DNA of 64,000 nt from Crambe crambe (taxonomy: Eukaryota > Porifera > Demospongiae > Poecilosclerida > Crambeidae), in assembly GCA_963924555.1 (NCBI GenBank), contig OZ004596.1, positions 4,164,139 to 4,228,138 on the forward strand, read 5' to 3'. This document shows positions 14,001 through 28,089 of the stretch, piece after piece; the first letter of the stretch is position 1, and the number at the start of each line of letters is the position of its first letter. The notes beneath the pieces were generated by a model. It did no database searches and was not told the DNA's origin. It saw only the letters and a list, made by a program, of their open reading frames with translations. The position numbers were made by a program, and so were the translations under genes.

Positions 14001-17000
14001 ATAATAATTATTCAATCATTAGGTAATACCATAGTTACTTCAACTTACTTGACATGAATCTCCTGCAAGTACTATCTTGGTATCAGGAGCAGCTAGGCAG
14101 AGTGGTGCTATGTTTTCAGGTTCTCTGCTTTGAGAGCCTTCATCCAGAAGAATATGAGTGAAAAATCCAGCCTTGAACTCAGAGAAGAGAGATGGTGCAG
14201 TTAGAAATGTAGTTACCACTACAAAATAACTCTGAGGCCTCCAGTAATTAGAACCAGTATTTCTTTTCTTGTAGTATTGTGGAAACTTTGAGTTTCTATT
14301 ATTGTATGAGCTTGAAGTTAACCGAACAAGTTTAACATCCCATGGATTATGCTCATTGGTACACATTGGACCAAAGTACTGCTCAATGTAATGATCAGCT
14401 GAAGACTGATGATGAGCACAGATGAGAACCCTCACAGGCTTATTGCTACTTTTTCCTTGTTCTACAAGACAACGTGCAGCAATAGCCAGCATTCGTGTCT
14501 TACCTGTGCCAAAAGATCCATTCACAATAACCGGAGGCGACCTTGAGTCACTAGAAAGAATCCTGTTCAGAACTTGTAGTTGATCATACAGATTGATCTT
14601 TAAATCACATGGTATTCGAGGTAATAACTGATTCATGTGATGACTAGAAATGGAAATTGGCAGAAAATCTTGAGATGATGGAATTATCCTAGCAATGACC
14701 TCTGGTTTAATTCTATCAATAGCCTTTTTTAGACTATTAAAGTAGGAATGTTTAACTTCAAACTCTATGCTCAATTTTTTAAGACTTGTTGGACTTCTTG
14801 GTAAGGGTTTGGAAATAATCTTAGACAATATCTCTTCATCTTCATCTTTAATAGCTACATACATCTTCTCATCACAATGTTCAAAATTTTCCCTGAGTAT
14901 CTCGACTTTTACTTTATCCTCTCTCCCTTCTGAGACTATAAATGCTCCTTCACTAGACTGAGTGGCATATGCTATTTCGTCTGCACTGAGGTTTGAAAAA
15001 TACCCATAACGCACACAGCAGTCTCTTTGAGACCGTAACCACCCTGGCTTGAACTTGGATTGAAATAAATATAAGTCACAATCCTGATCACACCTGCATG
15101 GATATCAAGGCAAAGTCCCCTATCAATGTGTTGTGCTTAGCTATGTACATATATTATTAATGAGTGCAAAAAATTTCTTCTAAATAAAAAGGTTAAGTAG
15201 GGATAGCCTAAAATCTAGCTGGGCTATATAATGTACTGCAGCCTCGTATGAATACAATCCCTACATTTACATCCACTACCTATAGCTAGCTATAGCAGTT
15301 GTAAAAGTAGGGATTGTATTCATACGAGGCTGCAGTACATTATATAGCCCAGCTAGATTTTAGGCTATCCTTTTTATTTAGAAGAAATTTTTTGCACTCA
15401 CTTGTTTCTATCCTTTTTTCTTAGTGCTTGAAGTTTAATATAAATTTGTGTATGTGGAAGTATTTACTGTCACTTCAACTGAGAGTATATGCATGCAGTG
15501 ATTATCAATTTGACATGAGTATCTTTTTCTTTTGTAGGTAGCAGTCTCTGGTTGAAGAATTTGTAAGTTTTGTCTATTATTTACTTTACAACAACAGCAA
15601 TGTAAACAGCAATGTAGCTAAATGACATGTGAGCGGACTACACTACAGCCAAGTACTGGCTATAATACGATGAGCATCTGTACTGTAATTCAGCAAGGAG
15701 TGACTGGAACATCATCAGATAAGACGATTAAGCTAAGCTAAACTTAAGAAGCTTACGTGGCTCCGCCCATAATCCCCGCCCCCTAACGACATGCGCTTCA
15801 AAATGGCGTCGAAAGATTAGCTAGTGTTCCGAGTGCTCGAATAGCGAAGTAGAGCCTTAGTCAAAACTAATAGCAAAAGATCAGCCTCTAGGTGCCGCTC
15901 TAACAGATGGCCAAAGCAGAATTTTGATGACTATAGCCAGTAAGTCGGTACGTCGATCTTATACATTATTATTATTATTATTATTATAAAGAAAAAGAAC
16001 AAAAGTCAATTTTAGACATCGATTTTTTCTTATGTTAGCGAATGAATTTTTGGTTTTTGAACATTCTCCTCTCTTCTTTGTAGATGTAATAATTCACTGT
16101 AGCCTTCTGAGAACCTGTAGAGTAAGGGTAGAAGAGAAAGAAGAGCTTTTAGTTTATACAGTCTTATGACCTTTGACCCGCCATCCCTACTTAGAGAGTG
16201 CTAGCGCACTCTCTGATGAGTGCAAAAAATTTAAAAAGTGAAGTAGCCATAAAATTTAGCTGCATTCCTATCACTCCTAGCCCTCCTAATTTCAATAACC
16301 ACACCCATATATATCACCCACTTAAATCCCTACTCTTCACTCCCCCTTCAGCAATAAGTGAGTCAAGTAACCCCTTACCCGTACCCTCAAGAATCACAGC
16401 AATAATGTTATTAAAAAACTACTATTCCTATACTTCACTAGGCACATAGCTACACAGTCTCTGGAAGAATTTATTTAGCTAGCTATTTAAGTTTTGTCTA
16501 TTATTTAATATCTATAAAACTTTACAATTGTAAATGACATGTGCATGGCATGGTAAGTGAGCCGACTACGCTACAGCCAAGTACTAGAAAGATTAGCCAA
16601 GTGCTATCGATGTCATTGTGAAGTAGCGCTTTAGTCGAAACTAATAGCAAAAGATCAGCCTCTAGGCGCTGCTTTAACAGATGGCCAAAACAGAATTTTG
16701 ATGACTATAGCCAGTAAGTCGGGGCATTGATTTTATATTTATTATTATCAGAGAGTGTGGTAGCACTCTCTATGTAGGGATGACTCGGACGGCTGCGCAC
16801 GCCGTCTATAGACTAATACAAAAGTGAAATTCTAGTTCCCCCACTTAGACCTAACAAAAGCTACTGTGAATAATTATCCAGCCTACTAGAGCCTACTACA
16901 ATGTGCAGACCAAGTTTCAGGACCAGGGAGCTTACCGTTTCAGAAATACGGCAAGCAGGTAAATCGCTGGATTCTTCTTCTTCTCTATTATTCTTCTTCT

Positions 17001-19215
17001 TCTTCTTCTTAGACAACCATATCTCTCGAACCACTCAAGCTACAGCTACGATTTTTGGATAAATCCACTCCAAATTCTACGAACTACGATCTTTTCTACT
17101 CGTTGATCCTCGAAAGAGTCGATGAAAAAGGAGACACTACGGAGCACAGCACTCGACTAATTCAATAAGGGAAAAATCATTTCGTGAAATGAAAAAAAGA
17201 TGTAGGGATGACCACTGCTCAAAAAAGTAAGGAAACAAGAAGGATGGAAATGGAATCAATCTTTGTTCTGTATATCCAGCCAACAATCCCTACATATACG
17301 TACATTACTACACTATAAAAGCTACCCGACGTATATGTAGGGATTGTTGGCTGGATATACAGAACAAAGATTGATCCCATTTCCATCCTTCTTGTTTCCT
17401 TACTTTTTTGAGCAGTGGTCATCCCTACATCTTTTTTCATTTCACGAAATGATTTTTCCCTTACTTGTTCCTGGTCTTTTTTCCTCTCTTTTATGGTTTT
17501 AGCTATGTATAGAGTTCATTTTTCTATGTGTATGCAGGGACAGATGAAAGAAGAATACCATACCAGCCCAATCATATCAAACCGTTGTTGAGCTATACTT
17601 GGAGGTCGAAGATGCTGAAATAGAGTCTACCGGTAGATGGATTGGTGAATCTAAATCCCCGAGTTGATGCAGTAGTTATCTAGAGCTGGCTAGCTAGCTA
17701 GCTAGAGAGATAGCTGAGTAATACTATAATTTCGAATAATTGGATATCAAATACATGCGCATGCGTATTATAGAAAAGATGGCTTCCACTAATTGAATTA
17801 GTCGAGTGCTGTGCTCCGTAGTGTCTACTTTGTCATCTACTCTTTCGAGGATCAACGAGTAGAAAAGATCGTAGTTGGTAGAATTTGGAGTGGATTTATC
17901 CAGAAATCGTAGCTGTAGCTTGAGTGGTTCGAGAGATATGGTTGTCTAAGAAGAATAATAATAATAAGAAGAATAATCAGAGTGCGGTAGCACTCTCTAT
18001 GTAGGGATGACTTGGACGGCCGCGCGCGCCGCCTATAGACTAATACAAAAGTGAAATTCTAGTTCCGACCTAATAAAAGCTACTGTGAATGATTATCCAG
18101 CCTACTAGAGCCTACTACAATGTGCAGACCAAGTTTCAGGACCGGGGAGCTTACCGTTTCAGAAATACGGCAAGCAGGTAAATCGCTGGATTCTTCTTCT
18201 CTATTCTTCTTCTTCTTCTTATTATTATTATTTTTCTTAGACAACCATATCTCTCGAACCACTCAAGCTACAGCTATGATTTCTGGATAAATCCACTCCA
18301 AATTCTATGAACTACGATCTTTTCTACCTGTTGATCCTCGATGAAAAAGGAGACACTACGGATCACAGCACTCGACTAATTCAATTAGTGGAAGCCATCT
18401 TTTCTACAAGTAAGGGAAAAAGCATTTCATGAAATGAAAAAAGATGTAGGGATGACCACTGCTCAAAAAAGTAAGGAAACAAGAAGGATGGAAATGGGAT
18501 CAATCTTTGTTCTGTATATCCAGCCAACAATCCCTACATATACGTACATTACTACACTATAATCTGAAGCTACCCGACGTATATGTAGGGATTGTTGGCT
18601 GGATATACAGAACAAAGATTGATCCCATTTCCATCCTTCTTGTTTCCTTACTTTTTTGAGCAGTGGTCATCCCTACATCTTTTTTCATTTCACGAAATGC
18701 TTTTTCCCTTACTTGTTCCTGGTCTTTTTTCCTCTCTTTTATGGTTTTAGCTATGTATAGAGTTCATTCTTCTATGTGTATGCAGGGACAGATGAAAGAA
18801 GAATAGTTCTCCAGCATACCAGCCCAATCATTATCAACGAGTCAAGGTGTTGTGTTATTGTTGAGCTATACTTGGAGGTCGAAGATGCTGAAATAGAGTC
18901 TACCGCAGTGAATCTAAATCCCCGAGTCGATACAGTAGTCTATCATCATTATCTAGAGCTAGCTAGTTAGTTAGCTAGAGACAGCTGAGTAATATTATAA
19001 TTTCGAATAATTGGATATCAAATACATGCGCATGTGTATTATAGAAAAGATGGCTTCCTAATTGAATTAGTCGAGTGCTGTGCTCCGTAGTGTCTCCTTT
19101 TTCATCGACTCTTTCGAGAATCGAGTAGAAAAGATCGTAGTTCGTAGAATTTGGAGTTGATTTATCCAGAAATCATAGCTGTAGCTTGAATGGTTCGAGA
19201 GATATGGTTGTCTAA

Positions 19216-19250
<35 letters not shown>

Positions 19251-19914
19251 TAATTTAAAAGGATGGGCTCTTTAAATGAAGTTAACAATTGCACTATTGG
19301 CCACTCCCTCGCGAGTTTAATGTGTATATGCGGGGTACATGATCACGCGTCAGTCACGCTGAAGGAGCAGGAGCAAGGCATCAACTTACTTGACTGCTGC
19401 TGATTCCTGCTGATTTTCCAGACTTATTTCTCAGACTTACAAGCGTACTTCCCCCCTGATGCCCAAACAAAGAAGACGGGGCCGTGGAGGCAGAGCTACT
19501 TGTGTTGGTCGCGCAACCAGAGCGACACGCAGCCGTACATCAACTCGGGCCTCAGTGGACGATCAACCGGCGGCGGACAGCCAGCCTACCATTGCAGATG
19601 ATACCACACTTTCATCCCTGCAGTTGGGCAGGTTTCTGGAGCTGGTGCGCGCGGAAGTGCGCGAGGAGATGCAGTCACACCAAGGCCAGCTAGCGGAGAC
19701 AGAATCATCTGCTGCTCACCAACTGACGGCTAATGGTGAGACATCCTCAGCTGCTCCAGGTCACATTGGTCATTCCTCAAATACTTCATCATCAGGTATT
19801 TGACTATAGAATTATGACTATAGCTTCTTGCCTTGGTGGTTAACACTTCATCAGGTATTAGTTATCAGCTTTGGCAGGTTGGCCACATTTATTGCAGTGC
19901 TGATTGATGTGTGT

Positions 19915-19951
<37 letters not shown>

Positions 19952-22900
19952 TGTATGTGTGTGTGTGTATGTGTGTGTGTGTGTGTGCTTCAGTAACTAA
20001 TATGTTCTGTCAGCTGCTCAGTAATCCATGCATGGGTATAACCCGTTTGTCTGGTTACAGGTGTGCATGTGTGTATGCTTGAGTGACCACAGAGCTAATA
20101 TGCACTGTCAGCTGCTGAGTAATCTATGCACTTTATCATGGGTGTATATATACTGTTTGTCTGTTCATTTCATTTGTGTCCATTGGTGGCAGCTCTGGGC
20201 TTGCTCGCACCAGCAGGATCCTTGGTTTCAGTCCCGGTGTCTTCCATGTTGGTGCAGTCACCTTTCGTGTCCTGGGCTGGGTCCATGAATACCAACACTT
20301 CCTGGTCAAGTACCACCAACCCGTTGACTGCTACTACCAACCCTTGGCCACTCAGCCTGCCCCCTGCAGCTCCTTCACACGCTGGTGTGACTCTGTCTCC
20401 GGCGTCAGAGACATTCCCTAGACGCCTGGTGGACAAGGCACGAAGTGGTCAGTTCACGGAGATGAAGGAATTATTAGCGGATAATATCTCATTGCTCGGT
20501 CAGTTGGATGCCATTCCTGGTCTCTCTGCTACCCATATGCTCGGAGCAACAAGACCTCGTTTGCGAGAGGTCACTTCCTTGCCATCCTGGTGTCACTGCT
20601 TCCTCGGCTACGTGGCACTGAGGACATCAGATCCAATCACTAGGGATCAGTTAGCCTATGCCCGTTTGCTGATAAAGGAGGCCCAGCGTCATGGTGGTTT
20701 GGGATGGTTGGATTATGATCGCGCCTTCCGGCAACAGGCTGCAGCTGATCCCACCATGCGATGGAACACGCTGCTCCCAGGCCTCCAAGCTTCCACCATC
20801 CTAGGCCAACGGCAGGCCGGTCCAGGAGTCTTTTGCACCCTCTGCAGACAGGTGGACCACACCAGAGCGCAGTGTGCGTTGGCATGTCTCGAGCCACCAG
20901 TCTCAGCACCCAATTCCCCGGCGTAAAAACCGAGGCAACTTCTGTGTCTCGTGGAATAAAGGTGCTTGTTATTTTCCAGCTGGGGAGTGCATCTATAGGC
21001 ATGAGTGCCCTGTTTGCCGATCTGCGGATCATAAGGCTAAGGATTGTGCCAGGGTGCCCGAATCATCCGCATACAAGTCACGGCTCAGTGCACCTCGGGT
21101 TCGACAGCAGCCTGCGGTGACATCTGCTCCCCATCACTGAGGGGATGTGCCCCCCCTTGAAATACTTCCTCAACTATTAGTCTAGTGTATTTGTTTCAAT
21201 CACTTCGTTCCCTGACCCAATTGTTGATTCATTGGATCATTGATTTTCTTGATGCCATCAGTGGCACACATATACATAGAGTTATATCACGGATGAATCA
21301 TGTTAATATGGGCATACATATGTGGGAAAGGGAGCACATCTGCTCTTGTACATTATGTGTGTATGCAGATAATAATTAATTATAATTTATGTGCAGGTGT
21401 ATGTATGTTGTACTGATACATGTATTTTGTACATGTATCATGTAGATATAACTATATAGGGGGCTATGGCATGTAGAGGGTTGTATAGGTTATTATTAGT
21501 GGATAATTCTGTGTGTATACTGGTATGGGTGTATACCTGCACCGGATGCTAGAAATCACTGGTCACAATTTCTTCTTCCCAGGTCCATCGGTAAAAGCAA
21601 TCTCTCTTGATTGTGCTAATATCGTCAATGGCTCTTACCGCTACACCCAGGACCTTGTCCAATTGGCAGCATTTGTGTCATCACAGCCTAGCCCCTTATG
21701 GCCACGATACCACTCACCCATTCGGATGGAGAATCTATCCCCCTTTTTAAATAGCCACCCAGATGCAACCTATGCAGCATACATCCGTGAAGGCCTGACC
21801 AAGGGGTTCCGGATCGGTTTCAACTATAGCAACACCAGTCTCCGTAGTCGAGGCTCTAATCACCCATCCACCTTGGCAAATGAGAGGGTGGTTGATGACC
21901 GGATAGCGACAGAGGTTGCTGCCGGTAGGCTTCATGGCCCACTCCCACTACACCTTAAACCACTGGCCCACACCAGTCCCATGGGCCTGGTGCCAAAACT
22001 ACATCAATTGAACAAGTTCCGCCTCATAGTGGACCTGTCTCACCCAATTGGTGCCAGTGTTAATGATGGCATTTCACCAGACCTCTGTTCTCTGCGCTAT
22101 GCATCAGTGGATGAGGCAGTCAATGTGATCAGACGTCTAGGCCGAGATGCGCAACTGACTAAACTGGACATTAAAGATGCATATCGTATTATTCCTGTTA
22201 ACCCTGATGACTACCACCTGTTAGGGATCTCGTGGAGAGGTGCAACATATATCGATCGAGCCCTCCCTTTTGGGCTTAGGTCAGCACCAAAGATATTTAG
22301 TGCAGTAGCAGACCTGGTGGCCTGGGTACTACACCAGCAAGGAATCAAGCACCAGCTCCACTACCTAGATGATTTTTTATTCCTCGACGCAGCTACCCCT
22401 CAGGGATCAACAGGGACACTGGAGCAGGTGCTAAGAATCTTTCAGGGTTTAGGCATCCCAATTGCAACCCAAAAGACCGAAGGTCCAAACACTGCCTTGG
22501 TTTTTCTAGGTATCCTTATTGACACCCACAGATTTGAGCTACGTCTTCCCCTGGAAAAACTTACACGCCTTCAGACAGCTTTACAGCACTGGAAAAAAAA
22601 GAGATCATGCACCAGGAGAGAGCTGGAGTCATTGCTTGGACACTTATCACACGCCGCAACAGTTGTCAGACAGGGTAGAACCTTTCTTAGGCAACTGTTT
22701 CCCCTATTATCCCTTAACAGGGCCCCTCACCACTGGATCCGCCTCAATGCAGGCTCCAAAGCTGATTTGCTGTGGTGGAGCACATTCCTGCAGGGCTGGA
22801 ATGGCACATCCTTCTTCCCAATTTCCACCCCCTCTACAGAGGTGACATCTGATGCATCTGGGTCCTTTGGCTGTGGTGCATTCTCCCTCTCCCATGGCTG

Positions 22901-25900
22901 GTTTCAGATCCAATGGCCTGATAACTGGCATTCTCTTAACATTGCAGCCAAGGAGTTAGTACCCATTGTTATTGCAGCAGCCCTATGGGGCCACCATTGG
23001 AAGCATAGTTGTGTATGCTTCAATTCTGACAACATGGCAGTGGTGGGGATAATCAGGAGCCGCACAGCCAAGGACCCCCTCCTCATGCACTTAGTGCGTT
23101 GTCTTGTGTTCTATGCTGCATCCTGTGGGTTTGAGTTCATAGCAGAGCATGTGCCAGGGGTGGATAATACTGCAGCTGATGCTATTTCCCGCAATAATAT
23201 ACCATTGTTCCACTCTCTTGTTCCACAGCTGTCTCATGTGACTGTACCAAAGGTAGTGCTGGATCTACTGGTCACCAGGATGCCCAATTGGGGTTCACAG
23301 GAGTGGACAGTGTTGTTAGCTCGCTCTTTAATCAGGGAATCTCAAGATCAACCAGAGCTGTGTACCAATCAGGCTGGCGCCAGTACATCCACTTCTGCAC
23401 ACAATACACCTTGTCCCCACTTCCTCTTACGGAACACACCCTCTGCCAGTTTGCCGCCGTCCTCTCACAGTCAGTGAGTGTGGGGACTATCTGATCTTAC
23501 TTGAGTGCACTGCGGTTTCAGCAAATCAGCGTAGGTCTCTCAGACCCAGCATACACATCTTTCCCAAGGCTGTCATACGTACTTAAAGGAATCCATAGGA
23601 ACAAACCAGATTGCGTGCGGGGCAAAAGGCTGCCTATCACACCATCCCTTCTTCGACAAATACATGCAATATGGTCAAAAGACCCATCGTTATTTGACAA
23701 GGCCATGCTTTGGGCAGCTTGCTGTCTTGGTTTTTTCGGTTTTATGCGGGCAGGGGAGTTTACTTGCACATCCCCTGGTGAGAATGTATTGTCAGTGTCG
23801 GATGTCACCATTGATTCAAGGAATAGCCCGCAGGTACTAATTGTGCACCTACGGCACAGCAAGACAGACCCATTTGGCATTGGTACCCATCTAAATCTGG
23901 GACGTACAGGCGATCAGACTCTTTGCCCAGTTGCAGCGGTGCTGAGTTATTTGGCCATTCGCCCCCCAGTTCCGGGGCCACTGTTCTGTTTTCAGAATGG
24001 TACACCATTGTCTCGAGTGCACTTAGTTCATCATCTGCGAGATGCTCTCTCCCAAGCTGGTGTTGATACCGCACACTATGCCGGTCACAGTTTCCGAATT
24101 GGTGCAGCAACAGCTGCAGCACAGGCTGGCTTTAGCGATTCATTCATTAAAACTCTTGGTAGGTGGAAGTCATCTGCTTTCCTAGCCTACATCAGAACCC
24201 CGCCAGGAGAAGGTGATAGCAGTAGCAAAGGAGCTCGCCAGACACTGACACACACTCCTACAATGCATTCACATTTGTATTATTGGTCAGAGATATAGTT
24301 ACATGAATAAATAACGATAATGATTGGTACAAAACTTGAACAATGATAATGATATTCATAGGATAGAGCAGAACAACAGGATCACTAGACATAACTTATA
24401 CATTACATTCATGGTTTGGAGAGTGTAGTTACACTTTGGGACATGTCTCAGACATAACACTCCCCAACATGAAGTATAGTGGCGGCAGTTATCGGTGGCT
24501 GACCCAACTGCATGAGGTAGCCATCGACGCAAGGAGGGCAAGTTATCATCCCCCCTCCTTGCAGTTATCATTACACGGGGGGCGACCCCGCTGGGGCCCC
24601 CCAGCTCTATGTTCTATGTGGGGGCGACCCTGCTGGGGCCCCCTAGCTCTATGTTCTATGTGGGGGCGACCCTGCTGGGGCCCCCTAGCTCTATGTTCGA
24701 TGTAGGGGTATGCCCTCGCTGGGCCCCCAAGATTATAAGTTGGGGGGAGTGGCCCCTGCAGCATTACCAAACCTTTATTCCACATACATGTGGAAGCTTA
24801 ACATAGGTAAATGGTAGCTAGTCCCAAGTGCAAATTGTTAAATGATAATAATACTAATAATAGAGAAGAAGAAGAATCCAACGATTTAACTGCTTGCCGT
24901 ATTTCTGAAACGGTAAGCTCCCTGGTCCTGAAACTTGGTCTGCACATTGTAGTAGGCTCTAGTAGGCTGGATAATCATTCACAGTAGCTTTTGTTAGGTC
25001 TAAGTGGGGGAACTAGAATTTCACTTTTGTATTAGTCTATAGGCGGCGCACGCGGCCGTTCGCGTCATCCCTACATAGAGAGTGCTACCACACTTTCTGA
25101 TAATACAGAAGAAGAAGAATCCAGCGATTTACCTGCTTGCCGTATTTCTGAAACGGTAAGCTCCCTGGTCCTGAAACTTGGTCTGCACATTGTAGTAGGC
25201 TGGACAATCATTCACAGTAGCTTTTGTTAGGTCTAAGTGGGGGAACTAGAATTTCACTTTTGTATTAGTCTATAGGCGGCGCGCGCGGCCGTCCGAGTCA
25301 TCCCTACATAGAGAGTGCTACTGCACTCTCTGATTAGTGGAAGCCATCTTTTCTATAATACGTATGCGCATGTATTTGATATCCAATTATTCGAAATTAT
25401 ATTATCACTCAGCTAGCTAGCTAGATAACCACAGGGGATTTAGATTCACCAATCCATCTACCGGTAGACTCTATTTCAGTATCTTTGACCACCCAGTATA
25501 GCTCAACAATAACACAACACCTTGACTCGTTGATAATGATTGGGCTGGTATGCTATTGGAGAACTATTCTTCTTTCATCTGTCCCTGCATACACATAGAA
25601 GAATGAACTTTATACATAGCTAAAACCATAAAAGAGAGGAAAAAAGACCAGGAACAAGTAAGGGAAAAATCATTTCGTGAAATGAAAAAAGATGTAGGGA
25701 TGACCACTGCTCAAAAAAGGAAACAAGAAGGATGGAAATGGGATCAATCTTTATTCTGTATATCCAGCCAACAATCCCTACATATACATCGGGTAGCTTC
25801 AGATTATAGTGCGTATATGTAGGGATTGTTGGCTGGATATACAGAACAAAGATTGATCCCATTTCCATCCTTCTTGTTTCCTTACTTTTTCGAGCAGTGG

Positions 25901-28038
25901 TCATCCCTACATCTTTTTTCATTTCACGAAATGATTTTTCCCTTATAAAGAAGTCAATTTTAGAATTCTTATGTTAGCAAATGAATTTTTTGTTTTCGAA
26001 TATTCTCCTCTCTTCTTTGTAGATGTAATAATTCACTGTAGCCTTCTGAGAACCTGTAGAGTAAGGGTAGAAGAGAAAGGAGTTTCTGTTTATACAGTCT
26101 TATGACCTTTGACCCGCCATCCCTACTTAGATAGTGCTAACGCACTCTCGATGAACAAACTGAACAAAAATCAATTTTTGATATCGTTTTTTTCTTATGT
26201 TAGCGAATGAATTTTAGTTTTTTGAACATTCTTCTACTGTGTAGGTGTAATGATTCACTGTAGCCTTCTGAAAACCTGTAGAGTAAGGGTAGAAGAGAAA
26301 GAAGAGTTTTTAGTTCATACAGTCCTATAAACTTTGACCTGCCATCCCTACTTAGAGAGTGCTAGCGCACTCTCTGATAATTAGCTATTGCTTACTTTTG
26401 TCTGAGTCGCTCAATGTGTTCCTTCTCTTCCCAACAAATAAGATCACAAAATTTCCTCTTGTAGTTAACTTTAGTAAGCTCATCTTCAATAGCTACTTTT
26501 TCTAACACCCTTTCTTCAAATTTTTCAGAATACCATCCAGTCTGAGTGACATGTCGGGGAGGATTCTGATAAGATGGAAAAAGTTGACGAGGTAGCGGAG
26601 GAGTTGGTAGGGGTCGGGGAAGATTTTGGTAAGATGGAGAAGGTAGATGAGATGGTGGAGGAATGTGTCGGGGAGAATTTTGGTAGGATGGATAAGGTAG
26701 CGGAGGAACTTGGTGGTGAGGTAAAGGTTGTTGAATTTGGCGAGGTAAACGTTGTTGAACTCGGTGGTGAGGTAAAGGTCGTTGAACTTGGTTGTAAGGT
26801 AAAGGCCGAAGTTGACGGTATGGTAAAACTTGCCGATATCGACTTGGAAAATCAGGCCCAGAGTCTTGTGGATATTGAGCATAACTTGAAGTCTATACAT
26901 ATTTGAAAAATTAACTAGCACCGTTGAACTTAATTGGATAGCTAGGACATAGTATTATAATAGGGATCAGCGACTGACTAGAGCTGGGTAGTTACGTAGA
27001 TACATAGTAATTTTGGGATTACTGTTATTGTTCAGGTTCAGGATTATGAAATAATGCTATCTGAGATTATTACAATCATGTAAAAACAAATGTGTGTACA
27101 AATTTAATGTACAAATAATGTATTCTTGGAGTGCACCCTTGATTATCCCAATACCTCTAGGTTTTAAATAAGGGTCACTTAGCTATTCAGATTCTATAGT
27201 CACTCACCCAATTTCCTGCTCCCTGATTTGAGACTGTATGCCCTAAGGATCAAAAGAAATATTCATGAATGTAGTCAACCAGCAGCTATATAGTATTGCA
27301 GTATCATTATACATATGCATGTCAACAGTTGTCTGTATAGTGATGTCATACATGATTCTGCTAGCTTTTTATTAAGCTTGCCATTCATGCATAAGCTATA
27401 GGGTGTAGATTACATAGAACAGCTACATCACATAATTCTGAAAGCAACTCATTATACTAGCAAGCTAATATTTTCATGTACCTGAATTTGCTACACGAGA
27501 CCTCAATGCTCTATTCCACTGATTTCGTTCTTCCTGTCCATGAGCATAAGTGCATTCATCCCTTCTGCAAAATATTGGTTCACACATTCCAACACTTCTA
27601 ACATGACCTGGAAAGTGTGGTGGAAATTCTCGAATAGACATCTCAGTGGTTTCCAGCCTTTTCAGCCTCTCATTCCACTTGACAAAAAAGCCATTAGTGT
27701 CATCAGGAAAGTGAGGACAGTCCACAATAGGAAAAATGCGGCGGTAGTCATAAAAGCACTTTCGGCAAATGAGAGAGGGACTGACATATCCTGACTCAGC
27801 TAGCCATTCTTTATCTCCTACAACAACACATATCAATTAAAATTTGCCTACCATGTAGCTCCATAGATGGATGGCTATAATAGCTAGTATATAAAGTAAG
27901 GAGAATGAATAAAAATTTTTTCCCCTTTATAGATATTGTACAGGCTGCAATCTAAATCAGCTGAATTTAAATATTGAAGAGTATATCATCTAGACATCTA
28001 AAATTGAAGTGCTACTGGCTGCATAGTCGATTTAACAG

Positions 28039-28089
<51 letters not shown>

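Larger units (their letters stand above)
19290..24800 (+). mobile_element. DIRS-like tyrosine-recombinase retrotransposon
   Basis: Order: gag-like ORFs, reverse transcriptase, RNase H, tyrosine recombinase, all on the plus strand, antisense to the host gene and inside its 11.3-kb intron. This order without an integrase or protease is the DIRS/Ngaro plan. Base composition is clearly more GC-rich than the surroundings. I could not define its terminal repeats, so the limits are approximate. It is flanked on the left by direct and on the right by inverted copies of the same interspersed repeats. Confidence 0.8.
15094..26395. other. 11.3-kb intron filled with MITEs and a DIRS-like element
   Basis: The borders are a donor at 26394-26395 (after coding ...ERLRQK) and an acceptor at 15094-15095 (before CDQDCDLYLF). 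The same intron position and phase recur between helicase 2 exons 12246-12478 and 11168-12185, where the intron is only 60 bp. The expansion here is thus due to insertions: fold-back elements, interspersed repeats in both orientations and a plus-strand DIRS-like retrotransposon. Confidence 0.7.

Noticed and set aside
4288..15093. Reading the locus as two independent helicase genes
   Set aside because: Three small linker exons (12559-12985) join helicase 1 and helicase 2 with correct borders and phases, so one gene is simpler. cDNA could still overturn this.
24436..24806. Overlapping open frames in the 42-bp tandem repeat
   Set aside because: The period is a multiple of three, which automatically keeps frames open. 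No domain.
16748..25944. Regularly recurring palindromes considered as a CRISPR-like array
   Set aside because: Unit lengths are hundreds of bases, there are no spacers, and the genome is clearly eukaryotic.
26502..26921. Leu/Tyr/Phe-rich open frame on the minus strand and its plus-strand Glu/Val-rich mirror
   Set aside because: Both are other-frame readings of the repetitive Pro/Gln linker exon, whose frame is fixed by the conserved EDELTKVNYKRKF end and by splice phases.
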